Shown: positions 8,463 to 15,013, counted from the stretch's first letter. The stretch is DNA of 64,000 bases from Gammaproteobacteria bacterium (GCA_028868515.1 JAGWUI010000004.1:62001-126000), one strand, 5' to 3'. A program made the numbers and translations. The notes: generated by a model not told the origin, from the letters alone.

Positions 8463-8605
8463 GAAAAGATTCTCAAGTATTGAGCTATATACGTCACCAG
8501 TGTTAAAGTCACATTCGTTTAAGTGAAGTCGTAGCTTGTTATCTTTGTTCGTATTATTCGAATGAGCAATTTTTCTGAATTTTTATAGAAATAAATTTGC
8601 ATACT

Positions 8606-8637
8606 CGACACAACCTGTCGCATTCCAATGATCTAAT
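8606..8637 (+). promoter_or_regulatory. putative WYL-regulon operator/promoter, copy 2
   Basis: CGACACAACCTGTCG (8606-8620) is followed after 11 bp by TCTAAT (8632-8637), a fair -10 box, upstream of the WYL regulator start at 8670. This suggests autoregulation. Sequence and spacing match copies 1 and 3. Confidence 0.65.
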
Positions 8638-8669
8638 GGATAGAAATCAATACAAAATAAGGAATAGCA

Positions 8670-9698
8670 GTGGCTAACAAGAATCATGAGCTTATGGCTT
8701 ATCGTTTTGTTGAGATCCTAACGCGCTGGAATGAAGGAGAGGCTCTGGATATTGATCAGCTCGCACAGGAATTCAATACCAGTAGACGAACCATTGAACG
8801 TGACTTGAATGAACGGTTGGCATTTTTACCCTATAAGAAGGTCAACGGAAAATATAGTCTGGATCAAAGTTATCTCGGAAAATTCAACGTGCAAGACATT
8901 CGCACATTTGCTGTGCTTGCAGGTGTATCCGATTTATTTCCTAGCTTAGATCGAATTGCTGTACGACAGTTGGTCGATAATCAAGCCAATTCTACTTATG
9001 CCAGCAAGGGTTATTTTTTTGAAGATGCCAGCAGTATAAAACCATTGCTGACGTTACTCGAAACGGCAATTAAAGCACGCCATTACATCAGCTTTGAGTA
9101 TAAAGACAATTCGCGTCAGGTCGCACCATATAAAATTGTTCATCACCATAACTGCTGGTATTTGGCTGCTGTGAATGACGATAAATTAAAAACTTATCGT
9201 ATTAGTCGTATTAGCAATATTCAAATTGAATCGACATTACCCTCCTTTAAGGTTGATGCCAAGATCGTCGAGCAACTGGATCAGGGTGAGAGTATCTGGT
9301 TTGGCACTGATAATGAAAAAGAGGAAGTGATCCTGAAAGTCGATCCACAGGTTGCTTCACATTTTAGTAGTCGTAAATTATTGCCTGAACAGGATATTGT
9401 TAAAACACTTGAGAATGGTGGATTAATAGTTTCTAGCAGCATGGTTAATTCATTGCAAATTCTTCCTCTTGTGCGTTACTGGATTCCGCATTTACATATC
9501 GTCAGCCCAGAGAGTTTGAAGACTGAGTTTGAGGTGGAACCCCCTCCTATTAGACCGCCGAGTACGGCACCAGCGAGACTGCCGACTCCTGCAACCACAC
9601 CAGCATTCTCTCCAATCTCGGCATTTCCCATTGCTCTTGTTACGCCACTGGTTGCACCAGCAACAGTACCAATTGCACCGCATATACGTTTGCCGTAG
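8670..9698 (+). CDS. WYL-domain transcriptional regulator with an altered C-terminus
   Basis: The N-terminus is a winged helix of the HTH_11 type (LAQEFNTSRRTIERDL, residues ~28-43). Residues ~135-185 form a WYL domain (ISFEYKDNSRQVAPYKIVHH, NCWYLAAV, TYRISRISNI), followed by a WCX-like region to about residue 285. Regulators of this build (BrxR, CapW, PafBC, DriD) control phage-defence or DNA-damage genes and sense a ligand, in some cases single-stranded DNA. The last ~55 residues are Pro/Ala-rich and are the antisense reading of the convergent gene at 9476-9748, so the original end was probably lost in a fusion. The promoter carries operator copy 2. Confidence 0.85.
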   Translation: MANKNHELMAYRFVEILTRWNEGEALDIDQLAQEFNTSRRTIERDLNERLAFLPYKKVNGKYSLDQSYLGKFNVQDIRTFAVLAGVSDLFPSLDRIAVRQLVDNQANSTYASKGYFFEDASSIKPLLTLLETAIKARHYISFEYKDNSRQVAPYKIVHHHNCWYLAAVNDDKLKTYRISRISNIQIESTLPSFKVDAKIVEQLDQGESIWFGTDNEKEEVILKVDPQVASHFSSRKLLPEQDIVKTLENGGLIVSSSMVNSLQILPLVRYWIPHLHIVSPESLKTEFEVEPPPIRPPSTAPARLPTPATTPAFSPISAFPIALVTPLVAPATVPIAPHIRLP

Positions 9699-9748
9699 TT
9701 ACGAGTTTCTATTCTGTTTGACTGACATCTTGGACATGTAATGGTCAT
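9476..9748 (-). CDS. small zinc-ribbon/glycine-zipper protein, C-terminus altered
   Basis: A 90-residue product that starts with a CPRC zinc-knuckle half, followed by a Gly/Ala-rich glycine-zipper segment (residues ~24-70) likely to insert in a membrane. Small phage and plasmid proteins of this type normally end with a second Cys pair (C-x-x-C-G-H-like). Here the end reads LSGLTICKCGIQ and lies antisense to the body of the WYL gene. AGGAG before the ATG is a good ribosome site, so the 5' end is genuine. About 220 bp overlap the WYL frame, which implies a fusion junction near 9530-9540. Confidence 0.6.
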   Translation of the reverse strand: MTITCPRCQSNRIETRNYGKRICGAIGTVAGATSGVTRAMGNAEIGENAGVVAGVGSLAGAVLGGLIGGGSTSNSVFKLSGLTICKCGIQ

Positions 9749-9805
9749 GATGTATTTCTCCTAAAAGATTTAAGATTTGGATTTAATAAATTCGAGGCAT
9801 AAAAA

Positions 9806-9831
9806 AAAGGCTTGCTGGATGGCAAGCCTTT
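9806..9831 (-). terminator. hairpin, terminator-like on the minus strand
   Basis: AAAGGCTTGC (9806-9815) pairs with GCAAGCCTTT (9822-9831). The run of eight A on its left gives a T-run on the minus strand, while the plus strand has only a weak tail. It sits directly against the proposed start of the next gene, which is unusual. Confidence 0.6.
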
Positions 9832-9834
9832 GAT

Positions 9835-10071
9835 ATGGATATTGATTTAGAACAGGTATCAGAAATTAAATGCCTGTTTCACTTCAATGATGTGTATTTG
9901 AAAATATTTCCAAATTACTGCAATCTGTACAGACATCTCAATAAGACAGTTTTCACACTTGAAAAATCCTTCTTGCGTGATGCTTATAAAACTATCTTAG
10001 AGCATAATTACTTACATCCAGACTCCCCCTCAAAACCGACCTTTTTTCAGGCATACAGGGCAATGAAATAA
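9835..10071 (+). CDS. unknown small protein, first gene of the zeta-toxin cassette
   Basis: A 78-residue reading frame whose stop TAA overlaps the ATG of the zeta-toxin gene (TAATG), so the two are translationally coupled. The product is mixed alpha/beta with aromatic-rich stretches (YLKIFPNYCNLYRHL) and no recognised domain. The ATG is only three bases after a hairpin and has no Shine-Dalgarno, so the true 5' end may have been lost. It could be a part of the antitoxin or an unrelated leader gene. Confidence 0.5.
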   Translation: MDIDLEQVSEIKCLFHFNDVYLKIFPNYCNLYRHLNKTVFTLEKSFLRDAYKTILEHNYLHPDSPSKPTFFQAYRAMK

Positions 10072-10607
10072 TGGTAGAAACACAACTAGATTCTGAAGCA
10101 CCCAAGATCATCATCATTGCAGGTGCTAATGGGGCAGGCAAAACAACCTTTGCAAGAGAATATTTACCAAATGAAGCGCATTGTCCTGTTTTTGTGAATG
10201 CTGACCTCATTGCGGCTGGACTTTCACCTTTTGCGCCCGATACAGCCGCTATAACTGCTGGGCGTTTGATGCTTCAAATGTTAGATGATTTGACTACACA
10301 GCGTAAAAGCTTTGCTTTTGAAACAACGCTCAGTGGTAAAAGTTACGCTCAGAAAATAAAGCACTGGCACACATTGGGATACCACGTTAAACTGATTTTT
10401 CTGGAACTACCTGATGCAGAGACTGCGGTTAAACGTGTCGCTTATCGCGTATCTCAAGGTGGACACAACATTCCCGAAGAAACCATTCGCCGACGATTTG
10501 TTGCTGGACTAAATAATTTTCACCAACTGTATAAGCCATTAGTCGATGCTTGGCTTCTTTTTGATAGTTCTGACACTATCGCAAAACTTATAGATTGGAG
10601 TGAGTGA
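10071..10607 (+). CDS. zeta-toxin family P-loop kinase
   Basis: A 178-residue protein of the zeta-toxin/PezT type. The Walker A motif is GANGAGKTTFARE (near residue 18). It is followed by FVNADLIAAGLSPFAP, the substrate-binding Asp region, and by FAFETTLSGKSYA. Arg-rich helices (RRRF) near residue 145 fit the lid. Known zeta toxins phosphorylate UDP-N-acetylglucosamine and block cell-wall synthesis; related chromosomal proteins may act on other targets. It is flanked by two small genes overlapping by 1 base at each side, giving a tight three-gene cassette. No classical epsilon antitoxin is present. Confidence 0.8.
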   Translation: MVETQLDSEAPKIIIIAGANGAGKTTFAREYLPNEAHCPVFVNADLIAAGLSPFAPDTAAITAGRLMLQMLDDLTTQRKSFAFETTLSGKSYAQKIKHWHTLGYHVKLIFLELPDAETAVKRVAYRVSQGGHNIPEETIRRRFVAGLNNFHQLYKPLVDAWLLFDSSDTIAKLIDWSE

Positions 10608-10780
10608 TGAATACAAAACCGATCAGCCAAGCTAAAGATCCAGATCTTCGCAATGCTCAAGCGGCTATGAATCGTGCTGGACAAGCTGCAAGGAAAATTG
10701 CAATCCAAACCAATACAGCTTTGGTTGTAGTACGCAACGGTCAATTACGAGAAATTCCTGCAAGTGAATTAAAAGTGTAA
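10607..10780 (+). CDS. small partner (putative antitoxin) of the zeta-type toxin
   Basis: A 57-residue protein that starts at ATG 10607, sharing its A with the preceding TGA stop (ATGA). It is too short for many gene callers. The helix NAQAAMNRAGQAARKIAIQTN is followed by the strand-like TALVVVRNGQLREIPASEL. Similar short proteins follow zeta-type genes in other proteobacteria, so a neutralising role is inferred from position and coupling, not from a known antitoxin fold. Confidence 0.65.
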   Translation: MNTKPISQAKDPDLRNAQAAMNRAGQAARKIAIQTNTALVVVRNGQLREIPASELKV

Positions 10781-10834
10781 CTAGATATTAACGCTCACCA
10801 GATAAATGAGAGGAAATCAGTACATTAATGAAAT

Positions 10835-10854
10835 GGTAGTATTTTTGGTAGTAT
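10835..10854 (+). repeat. direct repeat GGTAGTAT x2, possible integrase arm sites
   Basis: GGTAGTAT occurs at 10835-10842 and 10847-10854, spaced 12 bp. The same pair with the same spacing is found on the minus strand at 14679-14660, upstream of the integrase gene. In both places it lies near a tRNA-Asn 3' end, as arm-type binding sites of an integrase would. Confidence 0.45.
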
Positions 10855-10907
10855 CTAGTACATGCCTGTCAAACAATACTCAATATAAACAGAATAATAA
10901 AATACAA

Positions 10908-10937
10908 GTTCGAGGACAGGTCGGGGGGAGCCATATA
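10908..10937 (+). pseudogene. tRNA-Asn 3'-end remnant, putative att site
   Basis: GTTCGAG (10908-10914), CAGGTCGGGG (10917-10926) and AGCCATATA (10929-10937) match the T-loop, acceptor 3' strand, CCA end and first downstream bases of the intact tRNA-Asn at 14794-14869, but in opposite orientation and with two extra G. The 5' two-thirds of a tRNA is absent. Confidence 0.6.
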
Positions 10938-10944
10938 AAGCTCT

Positions 10945-11000
10945 AAAGCGTTCATAGAACGTCCTAAAAGCCCTTTAGCATCAAGCTTTAGGGCTTTTTT
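10945..11000 (+). repeat. 56-bp inverted repeat, copy B (carries a terminator)
   Basis: Matches the reverse complement of 14727-14782 at 55 of 56 positions (the mismatch is at 10954). It includes a hairpin AAAGCCC...GGGCTTT followed by a T-run, the same terminator that follows the intact tRNA-Asn. Together with the tRNA remnant it forms one end of an inverted pair enclosing 11.0-14.7 kb. Confidence 0.85.
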
Positions 11001-11055
11001 ATTAAATTTCAATAATAACTTAAAAATATCACTATCGTACCAAGAGACTCTAAAA

Positions 11056-11559
11056 ATGAAAAATCGTACATCAACAGAAACGTTAAACGACGATATTAAG
11101 AACATAAACCTATGGACTTTAATTTCGTTGGCAACAATTGTAATAATTACTGTGATTCTTCTTGGAATTTACTACAAGAACTTCCACTCACTTGGATGGG
11201 GTGATACTGCTGCGTTTGGAACCTTCGGTGACTATATTGGAGGGCTACTTAATCCATTAGTTGCATTTTTAGCTCTAATTGCCTTATGGAGAACATCCTC
11301 GGTTCAAACAAAATTTCTTCATGATCAATTAAAAAAAGAAGACAGAAATGCTCAAAAAATAGAGACCAAAGAAACTGAAGCGATTCAAAGAGAATTATTT
11401 TTTCGATCTTATGATGCGTATTTACTTACTTTAGAACAAATGATTTATTATCCGCCATGTCCTAGTTGTGGACAGCGCGAAGCAAAGTGGGATCATGCGC
11501 CATTGAATGCTATTGATCAAATTCATCCAAAAATACTTTTTCCGAAGCTTTTTAAATGA
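11056..11559 (+). CDS. putAbiC-like membrane protein, probably truncated
   Basis: A 167-residue product. After a short charged start, a membrane helix (TLISLATIVIITVILLGIYY) is followed by FGTFGDYIGGLLNPLVAFLALIALW. That GDxxGGxLNP motif and the second helix are typical of the N-terminus of putative phage abortive-infection proteins (PF16872 type). A coiled-coil region and FFRSYDAYLLTLEQM follow, then CPSC and a short tail. Family members are usually much longer. The stop TGA is the first part of operator copy 3, so a rearrangement joint near 11550 probably removed the C-terminal half. The domain seen in the 6797-7447 protein would be the missing part of such a family. Confidence 0.6.
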   Translation: MKNRTSTETLNDDIKNINLWTLISLATIVIITVILLGIYYKNFHSLGWGDTAAFGTFGDYIGGLLNPLVAFLALIALWRTSSVQTKFLHDQLKKEDRNAQKIETKETEAIQRELFFRSYDAYLLTLEQMIYYPPCPSCGQREAKWDHAPLNAIDQIHPKILFPKLFK

Positions 11560-11588
11560 CACAACCTGTCGAGGGTAGTTCGTATACT
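11557..11588 (+). promoter_or_regulatory. putative WYL-regulon operator/promoter, copy 3
   Basis: TGACACAACCTGTCG (11557-11571) is followed after 11 bp by TATACT (11583-11588), the same layout as copies 1 and 2. The first three bases double as the stop codon of the upstream truncated gene. Downstream lie a short open frame and then the GTPase fragment at 11829. Confidence 0.6.
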
Positions 11589-11603
11589 GACTCTAAGATA
11601 CAC

Positions 11604-11756
11604 ATGAATCAATGTGATGAATTTTTTTCACATCATGTTAATTGTTTGCATCAAAAAACATTTAATTACATTATGCTCGGTGAGTTTTTTCGACGACCTT
11701 GTGGTTATGTAAGCGTTAAGATAAAGGAGTCTGAGACAACATTAATCATAAGCTAA
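11604..11756 (+). CDS. possible short protein after operator copy 3
   Basis: A 50-residue frame from ATG 11604, about 9 bases after the predicted transcription start. It has no Shine-Dalgarno and no recognised family. It may be only leader sequence for the GTPase gene. An AAAGGAG at 11724-11730 is not followed by a start codon at normal distance, which hints at decay. Confidence 0.25.
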   Translation: MNQCDEFFSHHVNCLHQKTFNYIMLGEFFRRPCGYVSVKIKESETTLIIS

Positions 11757-11828
11757 AAGCGTTTAACGCAATCGACATGGCATGACTGAGCTAAGTTATA
11801 TTTTTATAAGGAAACAAGGATATTCAAT

Positions 11829-12125
11829 ATGCTAAATGAACTAGAAACTCTACTTAAAAGTGCAACATCCCCAGCAAAAATCCAAGCGTATATTTCTGAG
11901 CATATTGAAAATGCTCAAAAGGACATTAGTCAATGGGATTCTACAAAAGTCAGAATTGCGATTGCAGGTGAAAGTGGGCGGGGGAAGTCTTCACTTATTA
12001 ATGCAATTGCTGGTGAGGCGATTGCACCTGTTGGTGTGACAGAGACAACCCAAGAAAGAAAAGAATACTCTTGGTTTTGTGATGGTGCGATAAATATGTC
12101 TGACGAGATCATCAATCGCGATTAA
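11829..12125 (+). pseudogene. truncated dynamin-like GTPase
   Basis: A 98-residue product with a helical start, P-loop AGESGRGKSSLINAI (G1) and PVGVTETTQE (G2/switch I). It ends where the G3 to G5 motifs of a GTPase should follow. Dynamin- and IRG-like GTPases with this P-loop run to several hundred residues, so most of the protein is missing. AAGGA precedes the ATG. The last ~16 residues are probably foreign, because the minus strand from about 12086 reads as a coding-like peptide (NPKPVSQSDVLIAIDDLVRH). This fits a deletion joint near 12085. The promoter carries operator copy 3. Confidence 0.6.
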
Positions 12126-12528
12126 AACATCAGACTGACTTACTGGTTTTGGGTTGGTATTAAGATTGAAGGTGAACATGTGTTTTGATCCTTGTATGTA
12201 GACACATAACAAGGTCAACGGTGTAAAAAAGAATTGAGCAAGTATTAATTATTGAATCATTGCGGTTGTGAGCTATTCAAAATAAGAGCATAAGCATAAC
12301 GGTATAACATCATTTACCTGCATTATGAATTTCAGCAGGTGGTTCAGCACCTCATTCAAAGATCAAATCCATTGTAAACACATACAACATAGCGATGGGC
12401 TTTTTACTCCTACATAATCACTTTTTCTGGTTAAGAAATGCGGCATCGGTACGCTAAATCCTTGTAGCATCAATCAGTCAAAGAGGTCTTCGGCTCTCCT
12501 TTATTTTTGTCTTTTTAAAGGATTCATC
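12126..12528. other. non-coding stretch inside the island
   Basis: No convincing gene. The first ~90 bases may hold a minus-strand gene remnant. A hairpin with AGGTG...CACCT occurs near 12336-12352. Around 12481-12500 AAGAGGTCTTCGGCTCTCCTT forms a short hairpin followed by T-rich sequence, resembling an attenuator just before the small leader frame and the AlpA-like gene. Confidence 0.35.
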
Positions 12529-12639
12529 ATGAATATGCGAAGCTGTTTTCACCTGATTCCTGTCCCATACAGTCCTATGCGGTTTATTTTTACCACATCC
12601 GAGTTGATATGCGGAAGAACCGCGACAACTTCAAGGTAA
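12529..12639 (+). CDS. 36-residue leader frame before the AlpA-like gene
   Basis: ATG 12529 is preceded by AAAGGA at 12517-12522 and the frame runs to TAA 12637-12639, six bases before the next gene. The peptide is MNMRSCFHLIPVPYSPMRF-like with no known domain. A hairpin with a T-rich tail lies just upstream. The close spacing suggests translational coupling or attenuation control of the AlpA-like gene. Whether the peptide itself matters is unknown. Confidence 0.4.
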   Translation: MNMRSCFHLIPVPYSPMRFIFTTSELICGRTATTSR

Positions 12640-12645
12640 ACACAA

Positions 12646-13347
12646 ATGACAGCATATCAAGACACCCAACAGGCGATCCGAATTCTACGACTCAAACAAG
12701 TTCTTGAAATCACTGGTCTATCAAGATCAACAGTCTACGACATTCTTGACCCTGATTCGCCAAGGCATGACGCCAGCTTTCCAAGTAGAATTTATCTAAC
12801 ACCATCTTCAGTCGGCTGGGTAGCCAGTGAAATCAATGCATGGATCGAATCCAGAATAAAACAAAGTCGCCCGTATAGCTTTGATATGGGAAATGACATA
12901 CAGCAAAAGCTGAAGAAGCTTGCGGAAGGATACGATTTACCCATTAATATCACATTAGAAGCAATAATTCGTGATAGTGCTCAATTTAAAGAGAAGCTTA
13001 GGGCAGAACAGAAAGCCAATCTCGAAAAAATGAAACTTGATTTTCAAGACAAAGAAGAAAAATTGCAGTTGCAAAAAGCAAAACAGCATACAGTAACTGA
13101 GAGAAATCAAAGAGAGATTGAGCTGCAATATAAACTGATAGAAGATTTGCTGGATAAGAATTTCAAGAAGGACTTAATTTTCAGAGCAAAAAAAATAACG
13201 GATTACGCGATCTCAGAAGATGAAGAGCTACAAGTTATGGAACAAGTGGAAAAAGAACTTAATGATTTAAAAAAAGAAATCAAAAAAGAGGTTAATAAAA
13301 TTAGCTCTCTTGAACATTTAATGACTTATGATGTGATCCCTCATTAA
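12646..13347 (+). CDS. AlpA-like DNA-binding protein with a long coiled-coil tail
   Basis: A 233-residue protein. Residues ~10-70 match the AlpA/MerR-like excisionase-type domain of P4-like elements (RILRLKQVLEITGLSRSTVYDI, FPSRIYLTPSSVGWVASEINAWIESRI). Typical AlpA proteins are only about 65-90 residues. Here ~150 further residues are strongly helical and charged, with heptad-like Lys/Glu/Leu stretches (EKMKLDFQDKEEKLQLQKAK). AlpA proteins activate excision or integrase genes. The long tail may allow oligomerisation. It is convergent with the integrase gene, 42 bp away. Confidence 0.75.
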   Translation: MTAYQDTQQAIRILRLKQVLEITGLSRSTVYDILDPDSPRHDASFPSRIYLTPSSVGWVASEINAWIESRIKQSRPYSFDMGNDIQQKLKKLAEGYDLPINITLEAIIRDSAQFKEKLRAEQKANLEKMKLDFQDKEEKLQLQKAKQHTVTERNQREIELQYKLIEDLLDKNFKKDLIFRAKKITDYAISEDEELQVMEQVEKELNDLKKEIKKEVNKISSLEHLMTYDVIPH

Positions 13348-13389
13348 TTGCCTTTAAAATTTGGTAGTGATTTAAGTAGTAGAAATTAT

Positions 13390-14610
13390 TTAGCCTGCTA
13401 TTCTAGGAAATTGAATAATTTCTCCAGTTCTCAGCCCATCTAAATAATCAGCCCATACCTGCATCATGGCTTTACGCTCATCTATAAAAGCTGTTCGGTC
13501 ATACGCTCTACCATGAATAGTCTTAATTTTGTGTGCTAGTTGAAGCTCTGTACATTCGTCTGAGAATTTTAGACGCTCTTTGAGGGTGGTTTTAGCTAAA
13601 GCTCTAAAACCATGACCACACATTTCTTCACCTGTATAACCCATGGTTCGCAATGCATCATTAACAGTATTTTCTGACATGATTCCATGCTTTATAGCCT
13701 TGGAACTGTAGAAGACATAAGGTGTATGTCCGTTAAACTGGTGCAATTCACGGAGAATTGCAATCGCTTGTTTGGATAGTGGGACAATGTGCGATAGCTT
13801 GGTCTGATTTTGTGTCTTGGGTGGGATGTATTTCCATTCAGCAGCGTCAAAATCAATATCAGCCCAAAGTGCACTTCGTAGCTCAATAGGTCTAACAAAT
13901 ACTAGAACGGCAAGTTTTAATGCACAGACTGTATTTAGTTCGCCAGAGTAGTTATCAATATCGTGTAATAGCTTAGGGATAAGGTTGATATCGGTTATTG
14001 CGGCTCTGTGCGTGGTTTGAGGCGTTTTTAAAGCACCGCGTAGGTCTGTAGTAGGGTCGCGTTCCAGTTTGCCGATAGCGACGGCATAACGAAAAACCTG
14101 AGAGCATTTTGATTTAATCCGCTGTGCTTGTTCTAGGTAGCCTTTTTCTTCCTCTTTTCTACAAACTTGTAAAACCATAACAGGTGTAATTTGGTCAATT
14201 TGCTTAGAACCAAAAGAATTAATCGCAAATTGTAATAAACGGACGTTCTTGTTTTGAGTCGATTCTGATTTGTCGGTTTGACGTGATATCCATTCTTTAG
14301 CAATAAATTCGAACGTATCTTGCCCAGAATCTTTTTCTTGCTGCTGCTTTCTAGCTTGAGTGGGATCTATGCCACTTCGCAGAAGCTTTTTAGCTTCATC
14401 TCGTTTAATTCGAGCTTCAGCAAGGGAGATGTCAGGATAGGTGCCAATACTGTAAGTTTTACGCTTGCCCTCGAAACGGTAATCCATAATCCAGCGCTTA
14501 CCGCCTGATTCAAAGACGTGAAGGTATAGATTATTGCCATCGTTATATCGATCAGGAGCTTTTTTTCCGATGGTTGGTTTAATTTTTTTAATCTGAGAGT
14601 CGGTAAGCAT
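13390..14610 (-). CDS. int: P4-type tyrosine integrase
   Basis: A 406-residue site-specific recombinase. The N-terminus is the DUF4102 arm-binding domain (YNDGNNLYLHVFESGGKRWI). The catalytic domain shows RPIELRSALW (first Arg), GHGFRALAKTTL (His-x-x-Arg) and AHKIKTIHGRAYDRTAF, with the nucleophile Tyr in GRAYDRT. Length and motifs fit a complete enzyme. It lies directly beside tRNA-Asn and is read away from it, the normal position for an integrase that targets the tRNA 3' end. Confidence 0.92.
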   Translation of the reverse strand: MLTDSQIKKIKPTIGKKAPDRYNDGNNLYLHVFESGGKRWIMDYRFEGKRKTYSIGTYPDISLAEARIKRDEAKKLLRSGIDPTQARKQQQEKDSGQDTFEFIAKEWISRQTDKSESTQNKNVRLLQFAINSFGSKQIDQITPVMVLQVCRKEEEKGYLEQAQRIKSKCSQVFRYAVAIGKLERDPTTDLRGALKTPQTTHRAAITDINLIPKLLHDIDNYSGELNTVCALKLAVLVFVRPIELRSALWADIDFDAAEWKYIPPKTQNQTKLSHIVPLSKQAIAILRELHQFNGHTPYVFYSSKAIKHGIMSENTVNDALRTMGYTGEEMCGHGFRALAKTTLKERLKFSDECTELQLAHKIKTIHGRAYDRTAFIDERKAMMQVWADYLDGLRTGEIIQFPRIAG

Positions 14611-14632
14611 GACGAAGCCCTCAATGAGGAGT

Positions 14633-14679
14633 GGTAGTATTTTTCATGGAGTAGTTTAGCTACTACCAAAGATACTACC
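14633..14679. repeat. GGTAGTAT repeats upstream of the integrase
   Basis: GGTAGTAT occurs at 14633-14640 on the plus strand. On the minus strand it occurs at 14679-14672, with GGTAGTAG at 14667-14660. The minus-strand pair has the same 12-bp spacing as the pair at 10835-10854. These are candidate integrase arm sites or an operator for int. Confidence 0.45.
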
Positions 14680-14726
14680 ATCTATGTTCGGTTTGCAATG
14701 GATTGCATAGGACTACATAAGACAAC

Positions 14727-14782
14727 AAAAAAGCCCTAAAGCTTGATGCTAAAGGGCTTTTAGGACGTTCTAGGAACGCTTT
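14727..14782 (-). repeat. 56-bp inverted repeat, copy A (tRNA-Asn terminator)
   Basis: On the minus strand this follows the tRNA-Asn by about a dozen bases and contains the hairpin AAAGCCC...GGGCTTT with a T-run, so it serves as the tRNA terminator. It is 55/56 identical to the inverted copy at 10945-11000. Confidence 0.85.
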
Positions 14783-14793
14783 GGATCAGTATA

Positions 14794-14869
14794 TGGCTCC
14801 CCGACCTGGGCTCGAACCAGGGACACATGGATTAACAGTCCATTGCTCTACCGACTGAGCTATCGGGGA
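14794..14869 (-). tRNA. tRNA-Asn (GTT)
   Basis: A 76-nt cloverleaf read on the minus strand. The acceptor is TCCCCGA/TCGGGGA, the D-arm GCTC...GAGC, the anticodon stem ATGGA/TCCAT with loop CTGTTAA (anticodon GTT), and the T-arm CCTGG/CCAGG with TTCGAGC. The discriminator is G and the CCA is encoded. It is the integration target side of the island. Confidence 0.97.
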
Positions 14870-15013
14870 ATGTTGCGTTTCGGTAGGCGGCATTTTAGGG
14901 ATGGAACAGGAGTTGGTCAAGCAGTTTTTTAATTTAATTGCTTGACCGTTCAATTAGTCACCAAAAGATGAATAATCACTGTTTTTTATCATAAAAATGC
15001 CGTTTATTTAACC

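Larger units (their letters stand above)
6760..14794. mobile_element. rearranged genomic island next to tRNA-Asn
   Basis: About 8 kb between the PF10118 gene terminator and tRNA-Asn. It carries a P4-type integrase beside the tRNA, an AlpA-like protein, toxin-antitoxin-like genes, regulators, two phage-resistance-type proteins and several truncated genes. The right edge at the tRNA 3' end is well supported. The left edge is a guess from where housekeeping content stops, and no direct repeat of the tRNA end was found there. An inverted copy of the tRNA 3' region at 10.9 kb shows that the island is composite or partly inverted. Confidence 0.65.

Noticed and set aside
10869-11105. 78-residue minus-strand frame over the tRNA remnant
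   Set aside because: It spans the tRNA fragment and terminator and has no ribosome site.
11991-12218. Minus-strand frame over the GTPase joint as a gene
   Set aside because: It crosses the P-loop region of the GTPase in antisense; only the part beyond about 12086 looks coding, so at most a remnant.
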